From Gemmatimonadaceae bacterium (GTDB taxonomy: Bacteria > Gemmatimonadota > Gemmatimonadetes > Gemmatimonadales > Gemmatimonadaceae), in the NCBI GenBank assembly GCA_019689955.1, contig JADGGM010000024.1:1-12930 (forward strand): a stretch of 12,930 bases of DNA, in the 5' to 3' direction. Below, one piece after another: positions 6,551-12,930 of the stretch (position 1 is its first letter; every line of letters starts with the position of its first letter). The notes beneath the pieces were generated by a model. That model saw only the letters and a list, made by a program, of their open reading frames with translations, did no database searches and was not told the origin of the DNA. A program made the position numbers and the translations under genes.

Positions 6551-9500
6551 ATGGCACTCACCAACCAAGAGCGCGTCGGCAAGGCGCTCGACCTCCTACG
6601 AGCCGGCCTCGCTCCATTCGTCGCCCGTGAGCTGCAGAACGTCTTCCGCGAGCGCGCCCACCAGGAAGCGATCCGCATCGCCGGCGACGAGCACATGGCG
6701 CGCCAGAAGCCCACCGAGTGGGACGTCGCCGCCCTCCTCAAGATCATCTGGGAAGCCTGGCACGAGGTTTTCCGCCGCACGCTCGGCCAGAGCGAGCGCA
6801 ATCTCGTCTCCGAGCTGCGGGACGTGCGCAACCGGTGGGCGCACCAGAAGCCCTTCTCCAGCCGCGACGCCGAGCGCGCGCTCGACTCCATGGCCCGGCT
6901 GCTCGCCGCGGTGTCGGCGCCCGAAGCGGACGAAGTGGAGCGCATGATGATGGAGCTCCGGCGGCTCACCATCGACGAGCAGGTCCGCGGAGAGAAGCGC
7001 AAGGCGGGTGGGTCACTCATCGAAGCCGCGGCGGCGGGGGCGCTCAAGCCGTGGCGCGAGATCGTCACGCCGCACCCCGATGTGGCCAGCGGCCGCTATC
7101 AAGAGGCGGAGTTTGCCGCGGACCTCTGGCAGGTCCACCTTGGCGAGGGCGTCGATGAGTATCGTCGGCCGGCGGAGTTTTTCCGGCGCACGTTCTTGAC
7201 TGAGAGCCTCAAGCGCCTGCTCGTCGGCGCGGTCGAGCGGCTCTCCGGCAAGGGGGGCGATCCCGTCGTCCAGCTCCAGACCAACTTCGGTGGTGGCAAG
7301 ACCCACTCGATGCTCGCGCTGTACCACCTGTTCTCAGGCGCGAACCCCGCCGAGCTGGCCGGTATCGACACGGTGTTGGCGGAAGCGGGCGTGACCAAGC
7401 TGCCTGCCGTCAAGCGAGTGGTACTGGTCGGGAACAAGATCTCGCCGGGTAACCCGGTCACGAAGCCCGATGGCACCGTCGTGCGCACGCTGTGGGGCGA
7501 GCTCGCGTGGCAGCTCGGCGGCACGAAGGCCTTCGCGCGCGTGAAGGCGGATGACGAGAATGCCACCAGTCCCGGCGATGTGCTGCGCGAGCTCTTCAAG
7601 GAATACGGGCCTTGTCTCGTGCTCGTGGACGAGTGGGTAGCGTACGCACGCCAGCTTCACGACCAGAGCGACCTGCCTGCGGGGAGCTTCGAGACGCAGT
7701 TCTCGTTCGCGCAGGCACTCACCGAGTCGGCCAAGCTCGCGGGCAACTGCCTGCTCGTGATCTCCCTTCCCGCCTCCGACACGTCGGGCTCGCCCCACAC
7801 GCAGGCCGACGACGTCGAGGTCGGCGGCCTGCGCGGACGCGAGGCGCTGGACCGGCTGCGGAACGTTATCGGACGACTGGAGTCTTCGTGGCGGCCCGCC
7901 ACGGCCGAGGAGGGATTCGAGATCGTGCGGCGGCGGCTGTTCGAGCCGTTGGCCGGAGCGGATGCGTTCAAACAACGGGACGTGACCGCGCGTGCGTTCG
8001 CGGAGCTGTATCGCTCGCAGAGCGCGGAATTTCCCCCCGAGTGTCGCACCGCCGATTACGAGAAGCGCATCCAGGCCGCGTTTCCCATCCATCCCGAGAT
8101 CTTCGATCAACTCTACGGCGGCTGGTCCACGCTGGTGAAGTTCCAGCGTACGCGCGGTGTGCTGCGGCTGATGGCGAGCGTCATCCACACGCTCTGGGAA
8201 AAGGGAGACCGGAGCCCGCTGATCCTGCCGTCGACGATCCCCGTCGACGATCCACGCGTGCAGGCGGAGCTCACGCGGTATCTCTCGGACAACTGGGCTC
8301 CGATTCTCGAGAAGGACGTGGATGGCCCGTCCTCGCTCCCGCTACGCATTGACGCCGAGCAGCCGAACCTCGGCAAGCTCTCGGCGGCGCGCCGGGTGGC
8401 CCGGACGATCTATCTCGGGTCTGCACCGACTGCGGCCGCGGCGCATCGTGGAATCGAGGATCGCCGGGTCAAGCTGGGCTGCGTGATGCCGGGCGAATCT
8501 CCCGCCGTGTTCGGCGACGCGCTCCGGCGCTTGGCTGCGGGGGCGACGTACCTCTATCAGGACGGAACGCGCTTCTGGTATGCGACGCAGCCCACCGTCA
8601 CCAAGCTGGCCGAGGATCGCGCCGAGCAGTTGAAGCGAGACCCCGACAAGGTGGCTGAAGAGCTCGAGCGGCGGTTGCGTGCTGACTTGCGACGTACTGG
8701 AGACTTCTCCCGGATCCACGCGTTGCCACGTTCAAGTGCCGACATTCCGGACGACCTCGATGCACGTCTGGTCGTGCTGGCGGCGGAGCACCCCTACGCG
8801 AAGGAGGACGGCAATCCCGCGCAGGCTGCGGCGCAGGCCATTCTGGAGTCGCGCGGAAACTCGCCGAGGCTATACAGGAACACCCTCGTGTTTCTGGCCG
8901 CGGATCGCGTGCGATTGCAGGATCTCGACGAGGCGGTGCGGCGGTATCTCGCGTGGCAGTCGATCCTGGATGAGAAGGTCCAGCTCAACCTCGATCCGCA
9001 CCAGGTGCGGCAGGCCGAGACGCAGGCGCAGGCGGCGGATGGCGCGGTAACGGCGCGGCTGCCGGAGACGTACCAATGGCTGCTCGTCCCCGAGCAGGCC
9101 TCACCGCAGGCGAAGCCCACGTGGCAGGCGATCCGGCTCACGGGGAGCGACGCGCTGGCGGTCCGGGCAAGCAAGAAGCTGCGGAACGAAGAACTGCTCG
9201 TCACCACTCTAGGGTCCACGATCCTGCGCAAGCACCTCGATGACGTGCCGCTGTGGCGCGGCGATCATGTAGAGATCCGGCAGCTCATCGACGACTTCGC
9301 ACGGTATCTGTACCTGCCGCGGCTTGCCGGGCCCGACGTATTGGTTCAGGCCATCCGCGAAGGCGTAGCGCTGCTCACCTGGCGCGCAGACACGTTCGCG
9401 TACGCCGAGAGTCATGACGAGACTGGAGGCCGGTATCGCGGCCTTCGCGGGGGCCAGATCGTGTCCGTCGCGCCGGACAGTGGTGGACTATTGGTCAAGT

Positions 9501-9883
9501 CGAGCGTCGCAGCCAGGCAGCTCGAGGCCGAGGCGCCTCGCGATTCCACCAGGCCTGTCACAGGCGAGAGAGCGACGGGGACGTCGAATGACCATTCGGG
9601 AGCAGCGGAGGCCCAATCTCGCGGCAGCGAAAGTGCCCCTATGCCGCGTCCGCGGAGATTTTACGCCTCAGCGAATCTCGATCCCGCGCGAGTCGGGCGT
9701 GACGCGGGGCGGATCGCCGATGAAATCATCGCGCACTTGGCTGGACAGGTCGGCGCCGATGTCAGCGTAACGCTGGAAATCGAGGCACGGCTTCCTGACG
9801 GAGCGTCAGAGAGCCTCGTCAGGACGGTCATGGAGAACAGCCGCACACTGCGCTTGAACAGCTACGGATTCGAGCGAGAGTGA
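6551..9883 (+). CDS. DUF499-family ATPase with N-terminal Swt1-type HEPN domain
   Basis: The product has 1110 residues. Residues 4-110 form a Swt1-like HEPN domain: QERVGKALDLL at the start and R93-NRWA-H98, the Rx4H RNase motif of HEPN toxins. The rest matches DUF499 proteins: a P-loop of the variant type typical for the family (TNFGGGKT, 244-251), Walker B VLVDE with D360 and E361, VISLPASDTSGSPHTQADDVEVGG-type and FPIHPEIFDQLYGGWSTLVKF-type blocks, and DDPRVQAELTRYLSDNW. A low-complexity linker rich in E, S, T, P and R (about 990-1034) precedes the conserved C-terminal domain beginning RRFYASANLDPARV. DUF499 genes are typical of defence islands, usually beside a DUF1156 DNA methylase and a helicase; here the helicase-nuclease is directly upstream and no methylase is present. 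A plausible role is an ATP-driven regulator or sensor that releases HEPN RNase activity on infection. ATG 6551 lacks a visible Shine-Dalgarno sequence, so leaderless or coupled translation is possible. Confidence 0.92.
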   Translation: MALTNQERVGKALDLLRAGLAPFVARELQNVFRERAHQEAIRIAGDEHMARQKPTEWDVAALLKIIWEAWHEVFRRTLGQSERNLVSELRDVRNRWAHQKPFSSRDAERALDSMARLLAAVSAPEADEVERMMMELRRLTIDEQVRGEKRKAGGSLIEAAAAGALKPWREIVTPHPDVASGRYQEAEFAADLWQVHLGEGVDEYRRPAEFFRRTFLTESLKRLLVGAVERLSGKGGDPVVQLQTNFGGGKTHSMLALYHLFSGANPAELAGIDTVLAEAGVTKLPAVKRVVLVGNKISPGNPVTKPDGTVVRTLWGELAWQLGGTKAFARVKADDENATSPGDVLRELFKEYGPCLVLVDEWVAYARQLHDQSDLPAGSFETQFSFAQALTESAKLAGNCLLVISLPASDTSGSPHTQADDVEVGGLRGREALDRLRNVIGRLESSWRPATAEEGFEIVRRRLFEPLAGADAFKQRDVTARAFAELYRSQSAEFPPECRTADYEKRIQAAFPIHPEIFDQLYGGWSTLVKFQRTRGVLRLMASVIHTLWEKGDRSPLILPSTIPVDDPRVQAELTRYLSDNWAPILEKDVDGPSSLPLRIDAEQPNLGKLSAARRVARTIYLGSAPTAAAAHRGIEDRRVKLGCVMPGESPAVFGDALRRLAAGATYLYQDGTRFWYATQPTVTKLAEDRAEQLKRDPDKVAEELERRLRADLRRTGDFSRIHALPRSSADIPDDLDARLVVLAAEHPYAKEDGNPAQAAAQAILESRGNSPRLYRNTLVFLAADRVRLQDLDEAVRRYLAWQSILDEKVQLNLDPHQVRQAETQAQAADGAVTARLPETYQWLLVPEQASPQAKPTWQAIRLTGSDALAVRASKKLRNEELLVTTLGSTILRKHLDDVPLWRGDHVEIRQLIDDFARYLYLPRLAGPDVLVQAIREGVALLTWRADTFAYAESHDETGGRYRGLRGGQIVSVAPDSGGLLVKSSVAARQLEAEAPRDSTRPVTGERATGTSNDHSGAAEAQSRGSESAPMPRPRRFYASANLDPARVGRDAGRIADEIIAHLAGQVGADVSVTLEIEARLPDGASESLVRTVMENSRTLRLNSYGFERE

Positions 9884-9917
9884 CCTTCGTTTCGAGCCCG
9901 CACGTTCGGACACCATC

Positions 9918-9925
9918 GAGGAGGT
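9918..9925 (+). promoter_or_regulatory. ribosome binding site that fixes the start of the VOC gene
   Basis: GAGGAGGT lies five bases before ATG 9931 and is a near-perfect anti-16S match. It decides for ATG 9931 over an in-frame GTG at 9880 that overlaps the DUF499 stop and would add 17 residues with no family likeness. Confidence 0.8.
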
Positions 9926-9930
9926 CAGCG

Positions 9931-10326
9931 ATGCCGACAACGCCCACCAGGAAGGCTCGCTTCGAGAGCGCTGCGCCGATCCTTCGCGTGCGCGACTTGG
10001 CGGCCAGCGTGCGCTACTACGTCGATGTGCTCGGCTTCGAGAACGCCGACTGGGCCATGCCCGACTTCACCCTCGTCACGCGCGACCGCGCGGGACTCTA
10101 CCTGTGCCAAGGGGGGCAGGGGCAGTCCGGCACGTGGGCGTGGATCGGTGTCGACGACGTCGCCCAGCTCCACGAGGAGTACCGACTCGCGGGCGCCCGG
10201 CTGCGCGGCCAGCCGCGGAACTATCCGTGGGCGTACGAGCTCCAGGTGGAAGACCTCGACGGCCACGTGCTTCGCTTCGGCTCGGAGCCGCGGGCCGACC
10301 TGCCGTTCACGGCGGAGCCGGTCTGA
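9931..10326 (+). CDS. VOC-superfamily (glyoxalase/bleomycin-resistance-like) protein
   Basis: The 131-residue product is a single vicinal-oxygen-chelate domain pair. The first βαβββ unit runs from APILRVRDLAASVRYYVDVLGF, where the D-x-x-x-S-x-x-Y-Y pattern is the usual first helix. The second ends in QVEDLDGHVLRFGSE, whose final glutamate is the usual metal ligand. The first-strand ligand position holds arginine rather than H/E/Q, so metal-dependent catalysis is doubtful, and binding or sequestration of a small molecule is as likely as an enzyme role. Length is normal for the family. A strong ribosome binding site and a 47-nt gap from the DUF499 stop suggest independent translation. It marks the change from defence to ordinary chromosomal genes. 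The substrate cannot be told from sequence. Confidence 0.85.
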   Translation: MPTTPTRKARFESAAPILRVRDLAASVRYYVDVLGFENADWAMPDFTLVTRDRAGLYLCQGGQGQSGTWAWIGVDDVAQLHEEYRLAGARLRGQPRNYPWAYELQVEDLDGHVLRFGSEPRADLPFTAEPV

Positions 10327-10359
10327 GGACGCGTCCCTGCCGCATCGAGTGCTCCCACT

Positions 10360-10380
10360 GCCGTCACCGGCTGTGACGGC
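10360..10380. terminator. perfect hairpin downstream of the VOC gene, possible terminator without T-tract
   Basis: GCCGTCAC (10360-10367) and GTGACGGC (10373-10380) form a perfect 8-bp stem around the 5-nt loop CGGCT, 34 bases after the VOC stop. There is no run of T after it, so Rho-independent termination would be weak; it may instead protect the 3' end of the message. A smaller GGCC-TTCG-GGCC hairpin follows further along, around 10414-10426. Confidence 0.4.
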
Positions 10381-10478
10381 GTGGCGGCGACGCGCTGACG
10401 CGGACGCCTAGCGGGCCTTCGGGCCACGCGGTATCATCGCCCCGACCGAGCTCACCGAGGAGCTCAGGAGGACTTGAC

Positions 10479-10712
10479 ATGGCGAGATGGTCGGCTGGGC
10501 GCATCGCGCTGCTCTGTGTCGGCTACGTGGTGATCTATCTGGCAGTCAGTGTCCAGTGGCTTCGTGCCTATGCGCGTACCGTGGCCCGGCCGCAGGGCCT
10601 CGGCGCCGACTACCTCGTTGGGGTCGGGATCCGCCCGTGGTGGCTCGCGTTGTTGATCCTCCCGCCGGTGGCTCTCTTCGCCTGGTGGCTCGTGGCGCGC
10701 TGGCGATCCTGA
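10479..10712 (+). CDS. small two-helix membrane protein, unknown function
   Basis: The product has 77 residues. Two hydrophobic segments are visible: residues about 8-27 (IALLCVGYVVIYLAVSVQWL) and 52-72 (PWWLALLILPPVALFAWWLV). A polar stretch containing YARTVARPQG separates them, and the protein ends in WRS, so it is probably an inner-membrane protein with both ends on the same side. AGGAGG at 10466-10471, seven bases before the ATG, is a good ribosome binding site. The next coding frame starts 10 bases after the stop, suggesting co-transcription with the secreted-protein gene. I do not recognise the family, and no catalytic motif is evident. Confidence 0.7.
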   Translation: MARWSAGRIALLCVGYVVIYLAVSVQWLRAYARTVARPQGLGADYLVGVGIRPWWLALLILPPVALFAWWLVARWRS

Positions 10713-10722
10713 CGCCATCCCA

Positions 10723-11408
10723 ATGGACGTCATTCTCAAGCGGGTCGCTGGGACCCTGCTCGCCGCGGCGCTGCTCGCGTTCCCCCTCCGCGCGCGTGCA
10801 CAGGCGAGGGAGCCGGAGCCGAACCCGCATCGGGTTCGATCGGCCATGTTGGTCTGGAACATCGGGACGAACCAACCGGATGGTCCGACGCGCATGGTGG
10901 AGACGATCACCCGCGCGACCTTCCAGGGCCGTCCGGCGTGGCGCATCACCCACTACGATCACGATCCGGCGAGCACGACGACGAACGACTTCGACCTGTA
11001 CGATGTCGACGCCGAGACGCTGCGGCCGCTCCGGAGCGTCATGCGCAACCCCCAGTTCGAGCTCGTGCTGTCGTTCGGCCCGGACACGGTGGTCGTGCGC
11101 CGCCGCTCGGCGAGCGACAGCACCGTCGAGCGAATCCCGCTGACGGTGCGCGTCGAGCCGGAAGGGCCGGGCATGGAAGTGTTCGTCGCGAGCTTGCCCC
11201 TCCGGGTGGGATATCGCCACCGATCGGGCCCGGCGGCCTTGGCCACGACGCGAGCGAGTCATCGGTCTCCGGCCTTCCGGCTGATCCCATCGCGGACACG
11301 GTGGCTGGCGAGTGCAACCTGGATTTCGCATCTTCGTGCCAGGCGAGCGATCACTCCCCGTCGAGCTCAGCGTTGTGCCGCCACGACGTCCTCGTCTCGA
11401 CGGCCTGA
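10723..11408 (+). pseudogene. secreted β-rich protein (DUF3108-like style), probably frameshifted near 11220
   Basis: ATG 10723 opens a frame with a clear signal peptide: a basic start, then TLLAAALLAFPLRARA and cleavage around ARAQA (residues 24-28). The following ~135 residues look like a periplasmic β-sheet protein of DUF3108 type (RMVETITRATFQGRPAWRI, NDFDLYDVDAETLRPLRS, DTVVVRRRSASDSTVERIPL, EVFVASLPLRVGYR). After about 11217 this frame turns arginine-rich with poor third-position GC, and stays open by chance until it runs into the downstream VOC gene. Third-position GC instead looks coding in a shifted frame that stops at TGA 11406-11408, but the peptide there is not recognisable either. 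A frameshift (mutation or assembly error) or a truncated C-terminus is likely. No Shine-Dalgarno sequence is seen; translation may couple to the small membrane gene 10 bases upstream. Confidence 0.5.
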
Positions 11409-11499
11409 TGTCCGGCTGACTGATCCCGGATGCGCGAAGCGTGCGGGTATGGAGATGCGACCTTCGGCTACCATCACCCGCGACCATGGAGAGTGTCCG
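11409..11499. other. spacer before the PhnB-like gene
   Basis: This stretch holds the upstream region of the PhnB-like gene. Apart from the ribosome binding site at its end I see no promoter, hairpin or repeat. The frame of 10723 is open across it, but its codon use (many CGA, TGT, GGA, CCT) is unlike the genes around it. Confidence 0.4.
11488..11493 (+). promoter_or_regulatory. ribosome binding site that fixes the start of the PhnB-like gene
   Basis: GGAGAG six bases before ATG 11500 supports an internal start, separating this gene from the long open frame that begins at 10723 and reads straight into it. Confidence 0.65.
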
Positions 11500-11961
11500 A
11501 TGAACAAGGTGACACCGTTCCTGATGTTCAACGATCAGCTCGAGGCGGCCATGGAGCTCTACACCGCCACCTTCCCGGACTCCGAGATCAGGAACGTCGC
11601 CCGCACAGGCAAGGACGGTCCGGTCACCTCCGCCGAGTTCGTCGTCGGTGGTCAGGTCTTCATGGGCTACAACGGCGGCCCGTACTTTACGTTCTCCGAA
11701 GGGTTCTCGCTCTTCGTGGACTGCGAGGACCAAGCTGAAGTCGACGAGTATTGGGACAAGCTGCTCAAGGCGGGGGCGACGCCCATGCAGTGCGGCTGGA
11801 TCAAGGATCCGTTCGGTCTCGCGTGGCAGATCGTCCCGCGGCGATTCATGGAGTTGGTCGGCAACAAGGATGCCAAGAAGGTGAAGGCCGTGATGGACGC
11901 GCTGATGACGATGGAGAAGCTCGACGTCGCGGCGCTCGAGCGGGCGTACAACGAGGCGTAG
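11500..11961 (+). CDS. PhnB-like VOC-family protein (3-dmu-9_3-mt type)
   Basis: The 153-residue product starts MNKVTPFLMFNDQLEAAMEL, the standard opening of PhnB-like VOC proteins, with the F-x-x-x-A-x-x-x-Y-x-x-x-F pattern (here AAMELYTATFP). GQVFMGYNGGPYFTF is the usual middle strand pair. The second half has DQAEVDEYWDKLL and ends in the diagnostic CGWIKDPFGLAWQIVP block (about residues 105-120), followed by the usual helical tail with KVKAVMDALMTMEKLD. Length is normal. The family has no agreed substrate; members are often called 3-demethylubiquinone methyltransferase-like, but no SAM-binding fold is present, so that name should not be taken literally. The start is set by a ribosome binding site and by homology. 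Without this start the gene appears falsely fused to the upstream secreted protein. Directly after the TAG, in the same frame, lies a decayed helix-turn-helix gene. Confidence 0.88.
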   Translation: MNKVTPFLMFNDQLEAAMELYTATFPDSEIRNVARTGKDGPVTSAEFVVGGQVFMGYNGGPYFTFSEGFSLFVDCEDQAEVDEYWDKLLKAGATPMQCGWIKDPFGLAWQIVPRRFMELVGNKDAKKVKAVMDALMTMEKLDVAALERAYNEA

Positions 11962-12105
11962 CTTCTGGGTATCTCGCAGCCCCGGGTGAGCGATCTGGTG
12001 CGCGGCCGCGTCGATCTCTTTAGTATCGATACCCTCGTCGACCTGCTCGGGCGTCTTGGGGTTTCGGTAACGTTCCGGACGCGCCGGTCGCACCGTGTTG
12101 CCTGA
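11962..12105 (+). pseudogene. 3' remnant of an XRE/HigA-type helix-turn-helix antitoxin or regulator
   Basis: Translation from the first base after the PhnB-like stop gives 47 residues to TGA 12103-12105: LLGISQPRVSDLVRGRVDLF, then SIDTLVDLLGRLGVSVTF. This is the second half of a helix-turn-helix domain of the XRE/HigA2 kind, where LLGISQPRVSDLxRG is the recognition helix region. Full-length members are about 70-100 residues and begin upstream with a DxxxA segment plus the first helix (QAEAAR-like), which is missing: the preceding codon is the TAG of the neighbouring gene. Only an internal GTG (11986) could start translation and would leave no complete HTH. No toxin gene lies beside it. It is best read as the end of a gene whose 5' part was deleted. 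Confidence 0.65.
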
Positions 12106-12116
12106 GGAGGCGCTGA

Positions 12117-12329
12117 ACCCGACGAGCGGGCTGCTTCCATTGCGGAGCGCTGTTTGCGCCGGCCGAGATCACGGATTGGGTCGCTGAGCCTCGAGTGGGG
12201 GCCGGCGGCCTGACGACCGGCGTGACGGCGCTCTGCCCGCACTGCGGCATCGATGCGGTTCTGCCATCGGCCGCGCCCATCGCGCTCAGTGCCGAGCTGT
12301 TGGAGGAGATGAATCGGTATTTCTTCTAA
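12117..12329 (+). pseudogene. 5'-truncated CxxC zinc-ribbon cytoplasmic protein
   Basis: The frame between TGA 12114-12116 and TAA 12327-12329 encodes 70 residues: RAGCFHCGALFAPAEITDWV, a glycine-rich middle, TALCPHCGIDAVLP, then LSAELLEEMNRYFF. The two CxxC pairs (CFHC and CPHC) and the CGIDAVLP block match a small family usually named only 'cytoplasmic protein', in which the cysteines should bind one zinc ion. Full members are about 85-95 residues and have a 15-25 residue start that is missing. There is no ATG, GTG or TTG between the upstream stop and the first cysteine pair, and a nearby shifted frame (reading EALNPTSG) may hold the lost beginning. A frameshift or truncation is therefore likely. 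It follows the HTH remnant by 11 bases. Confidence 0.62.
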
Positions 12330-12386
12330 CGGGCCGCGCCGGCGTGTTACCGTCGCGACGCGCCGAGTCGCGGACCACCACGCCCC

Positions 12387-12392
12387 GGAGGG
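12387..12392 (+). promoter_or_regulatory. ribosome binding site for the lipoprotein gene
   Basis: GGAGGG ends five bases before ATG 12398. It selects this start over an in-frame codon at 12344, because the signal peptide begins exactly at MRTSLLL. Confidence 0.7.
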
Positions 12393-12397
12393 CCCTC

Positions 12398-12865
12398 ATG
12401 CGCACATCGCTCCTGCTCGCCGCAGCCGTGCTCGCCGCTTGCACCAAGGGCGACCCCGCGAAATCCGGCTCAATGACCACCGACTCGACGGCCGCGCCGA
12501 TGGCTCCGGCGGCGCTCACCTCTGCGCAGGTTGCGGGAACGTGGCATGGGACGAGCCGGCAGGAAGGGAGCGACACGCTCACCGACCAGTGGACGATGGT
12601 GAGCACCAGCGATTCCACGGGCATGCTGGTCTTCGACGACGCGAAGAACGACTCCATCCCGTACTCCATGCGACTCGATGGCGACAGCGTGGTCATGACG
12701 TCGTCGAGGCCGTACGCCGGCCGCGACGGCAAGGGGCGGTTCATGTACCGCCAGGTCGGGCGCCTTCAAGGCGATCGGCTCGTGGGGCAGGTGACGGCGA
12801 TGTTGGCCGACAGGCCCGATTCCGTCGTGGGGCGCTTCACGTGGGAGGCGACGAGTACGCCCTGA
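12398..12865 (+). CDS. lipoprotein of unknown function
   Basis: The product has 155 residues. A short basic start and the hydrophobic run SLLLAAAVLAAC make a lipoprotein signal peptide with lipobox LAAC, so Cys15 would be lipidated and the protein tethered to a membrane, probably the outer membrane. A spacer rich in S, T, D, A and P follows (about 20-40). The globular part begins TSAQVAGTWHGTSRQEGSDT and runs through alternating strands (QWTMVSTSDSTGMLVF, SMRLDGDSVVMTS, GKGRFMYRQVGRLQGDRLVG) to WEAT, a lipocalin-like β-barrel pattern in which GTWxG is a common first-strand motif. No enzyme motif is visible. A strong ribosome binding site marks the start and a hairpin closes the gene. Lipoproteins of this style are frequent in Gemmatimonadota. 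Lipidation is a firm call; the fold is inference. Confidence 0.75.
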   Translation: MRTSLLLAAAVLAACTKGDPAKSGSMTTDSTAAPMAPAALTSAQVAGTWHGTSRQEGSDTLTDQWTMVSTSDSTGMLVFDDAKNDSIPYSMRLDGDSVVMTSSRPYAGRDGKGRFMYRQVGRLQGDRLVGQVTAMLADRPDSVVGRFTWEATSTP

Positions 12866-12907
12866 CGAGCGAGGAGTGGCGGTGGGAGTGGAGCGCCCCC
12901 GGGGTGG

Positions 12908-12930
12908 CTGGCGGGCGGGCCCCGCCAGTT
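12908..12930 (+). terminator. intrinsic terminator hairpin after the lipoprotein gene, cut by the window edge
   Basis: CTGGCGGG (12908-12915) pairs perfectly with CCCGCCAG (12921-12928) around the 5-nt loop CGGGC, followed by TT at the last two bases of the window. The 8-bp GC-rich stem 42 bases after the stop codon is a typical intrinsic terminator stem. Whether a T-tract continues lies outside the window. Confidence 0.6.

Noticed and set aside
9880..9930. GTG 9880 start for the VOC gene, overlapping the DUF499 stop
   Set aside because: A near-perfect ribosome binding site precedes ATG 9931, and the extra 17 residues have no family likeness.
10546..12093. Antisense open frame of 515 codons opposite the VOC and secreted genes
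   Set aside because: Low-complexity R/H/D-rich peptide opposite recognisable PhnB-like and signal-peptide coding sequence; a GC-bias shadow.
12354..12372. Hairpin CGCGAC/GTCGCG before the lipoprotein gene
   Set aside because: Only six base pairs with no T-tract in very GC-rich DNA; chance is likely enough that I do not list it as a terminator.
1..12930. CRISPR array
   Set aside because: A cas gene is present, but no regularly spaced 25-40 base repeat was seen anywhere on reading the window.

Overview
The window is GC-rich bacterial chromosome read almost entirely on the + strand. It is an accessory (defence) block running into ordinary housekeeping DNA. A Cmr-type CRISPR gene, a soil-type set of VOC-fold proteins and a threonine/serine-rich lipoprotein beginning MRTSLLLAAAVLAAC suggest a GC-rich environmental bacterium, perhaps Gemmatimonadota-like. 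That placement is only an impression from protein style.

Region 1 (1-1620) is the tail of a type III-B CRISPR-Cas operon. It holds cmr6 (40-1209) with an unusual basic C-terminal extension. Directly abutting it is a wrecked CARF-HEPN ancillary gene: it keeps the CARF start (LLICTVGA) and the C-terminal HEPN motif, but the several hundred residues expected between them are missing, and an in-frame TGA at 1546-1548 cuts off the last conserved tail. No CRISPR array lies in the window.

Region 2 (1622-1874) is a gene-free junction. It contains a short remnant whose translation matches the first ~22 residues of the Swt1-type HEPN domain of the large DUF499 gene five kilobases downstream.

Region 3 (1875-9883) is a two-gene module. 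The first gene is a 1519-residue SF1 helicase ending in a Vsr/MTES_1575-like nuclease domain. The second is a 1110-residue DUF499-family ATPase with an N-terminal Swt1-like HEPN domain carrying an Rx4H motif. The likely reading is an anti-phage system that couples DNA sensing or unwinding and cleavage to an ATP-controlled HEPN RNase. No DNA methylase, the usual companion of DUF499 genes, is present. The 116-nt spacer carries nested inverted repeats around the helicase stop codon and no obvious ribosome binding site for the second gene.

Region 4 (9884-12930) is unrelated chromosome: a VOC-fold protein, a small two-helix membrane protein, a secreted protein that seems frameshifted, a PhnB-like VOC protein, two decayed gene ends (an XRE/HigA-type helix-turn-helix and a CxxC zinc-ribbon protein), and a lipoprotein closed by a terminator hairpin at the window edge. 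The three damaged genes here and the damage at 1210-1720 show that both flanks of the defence module have been rearranged.
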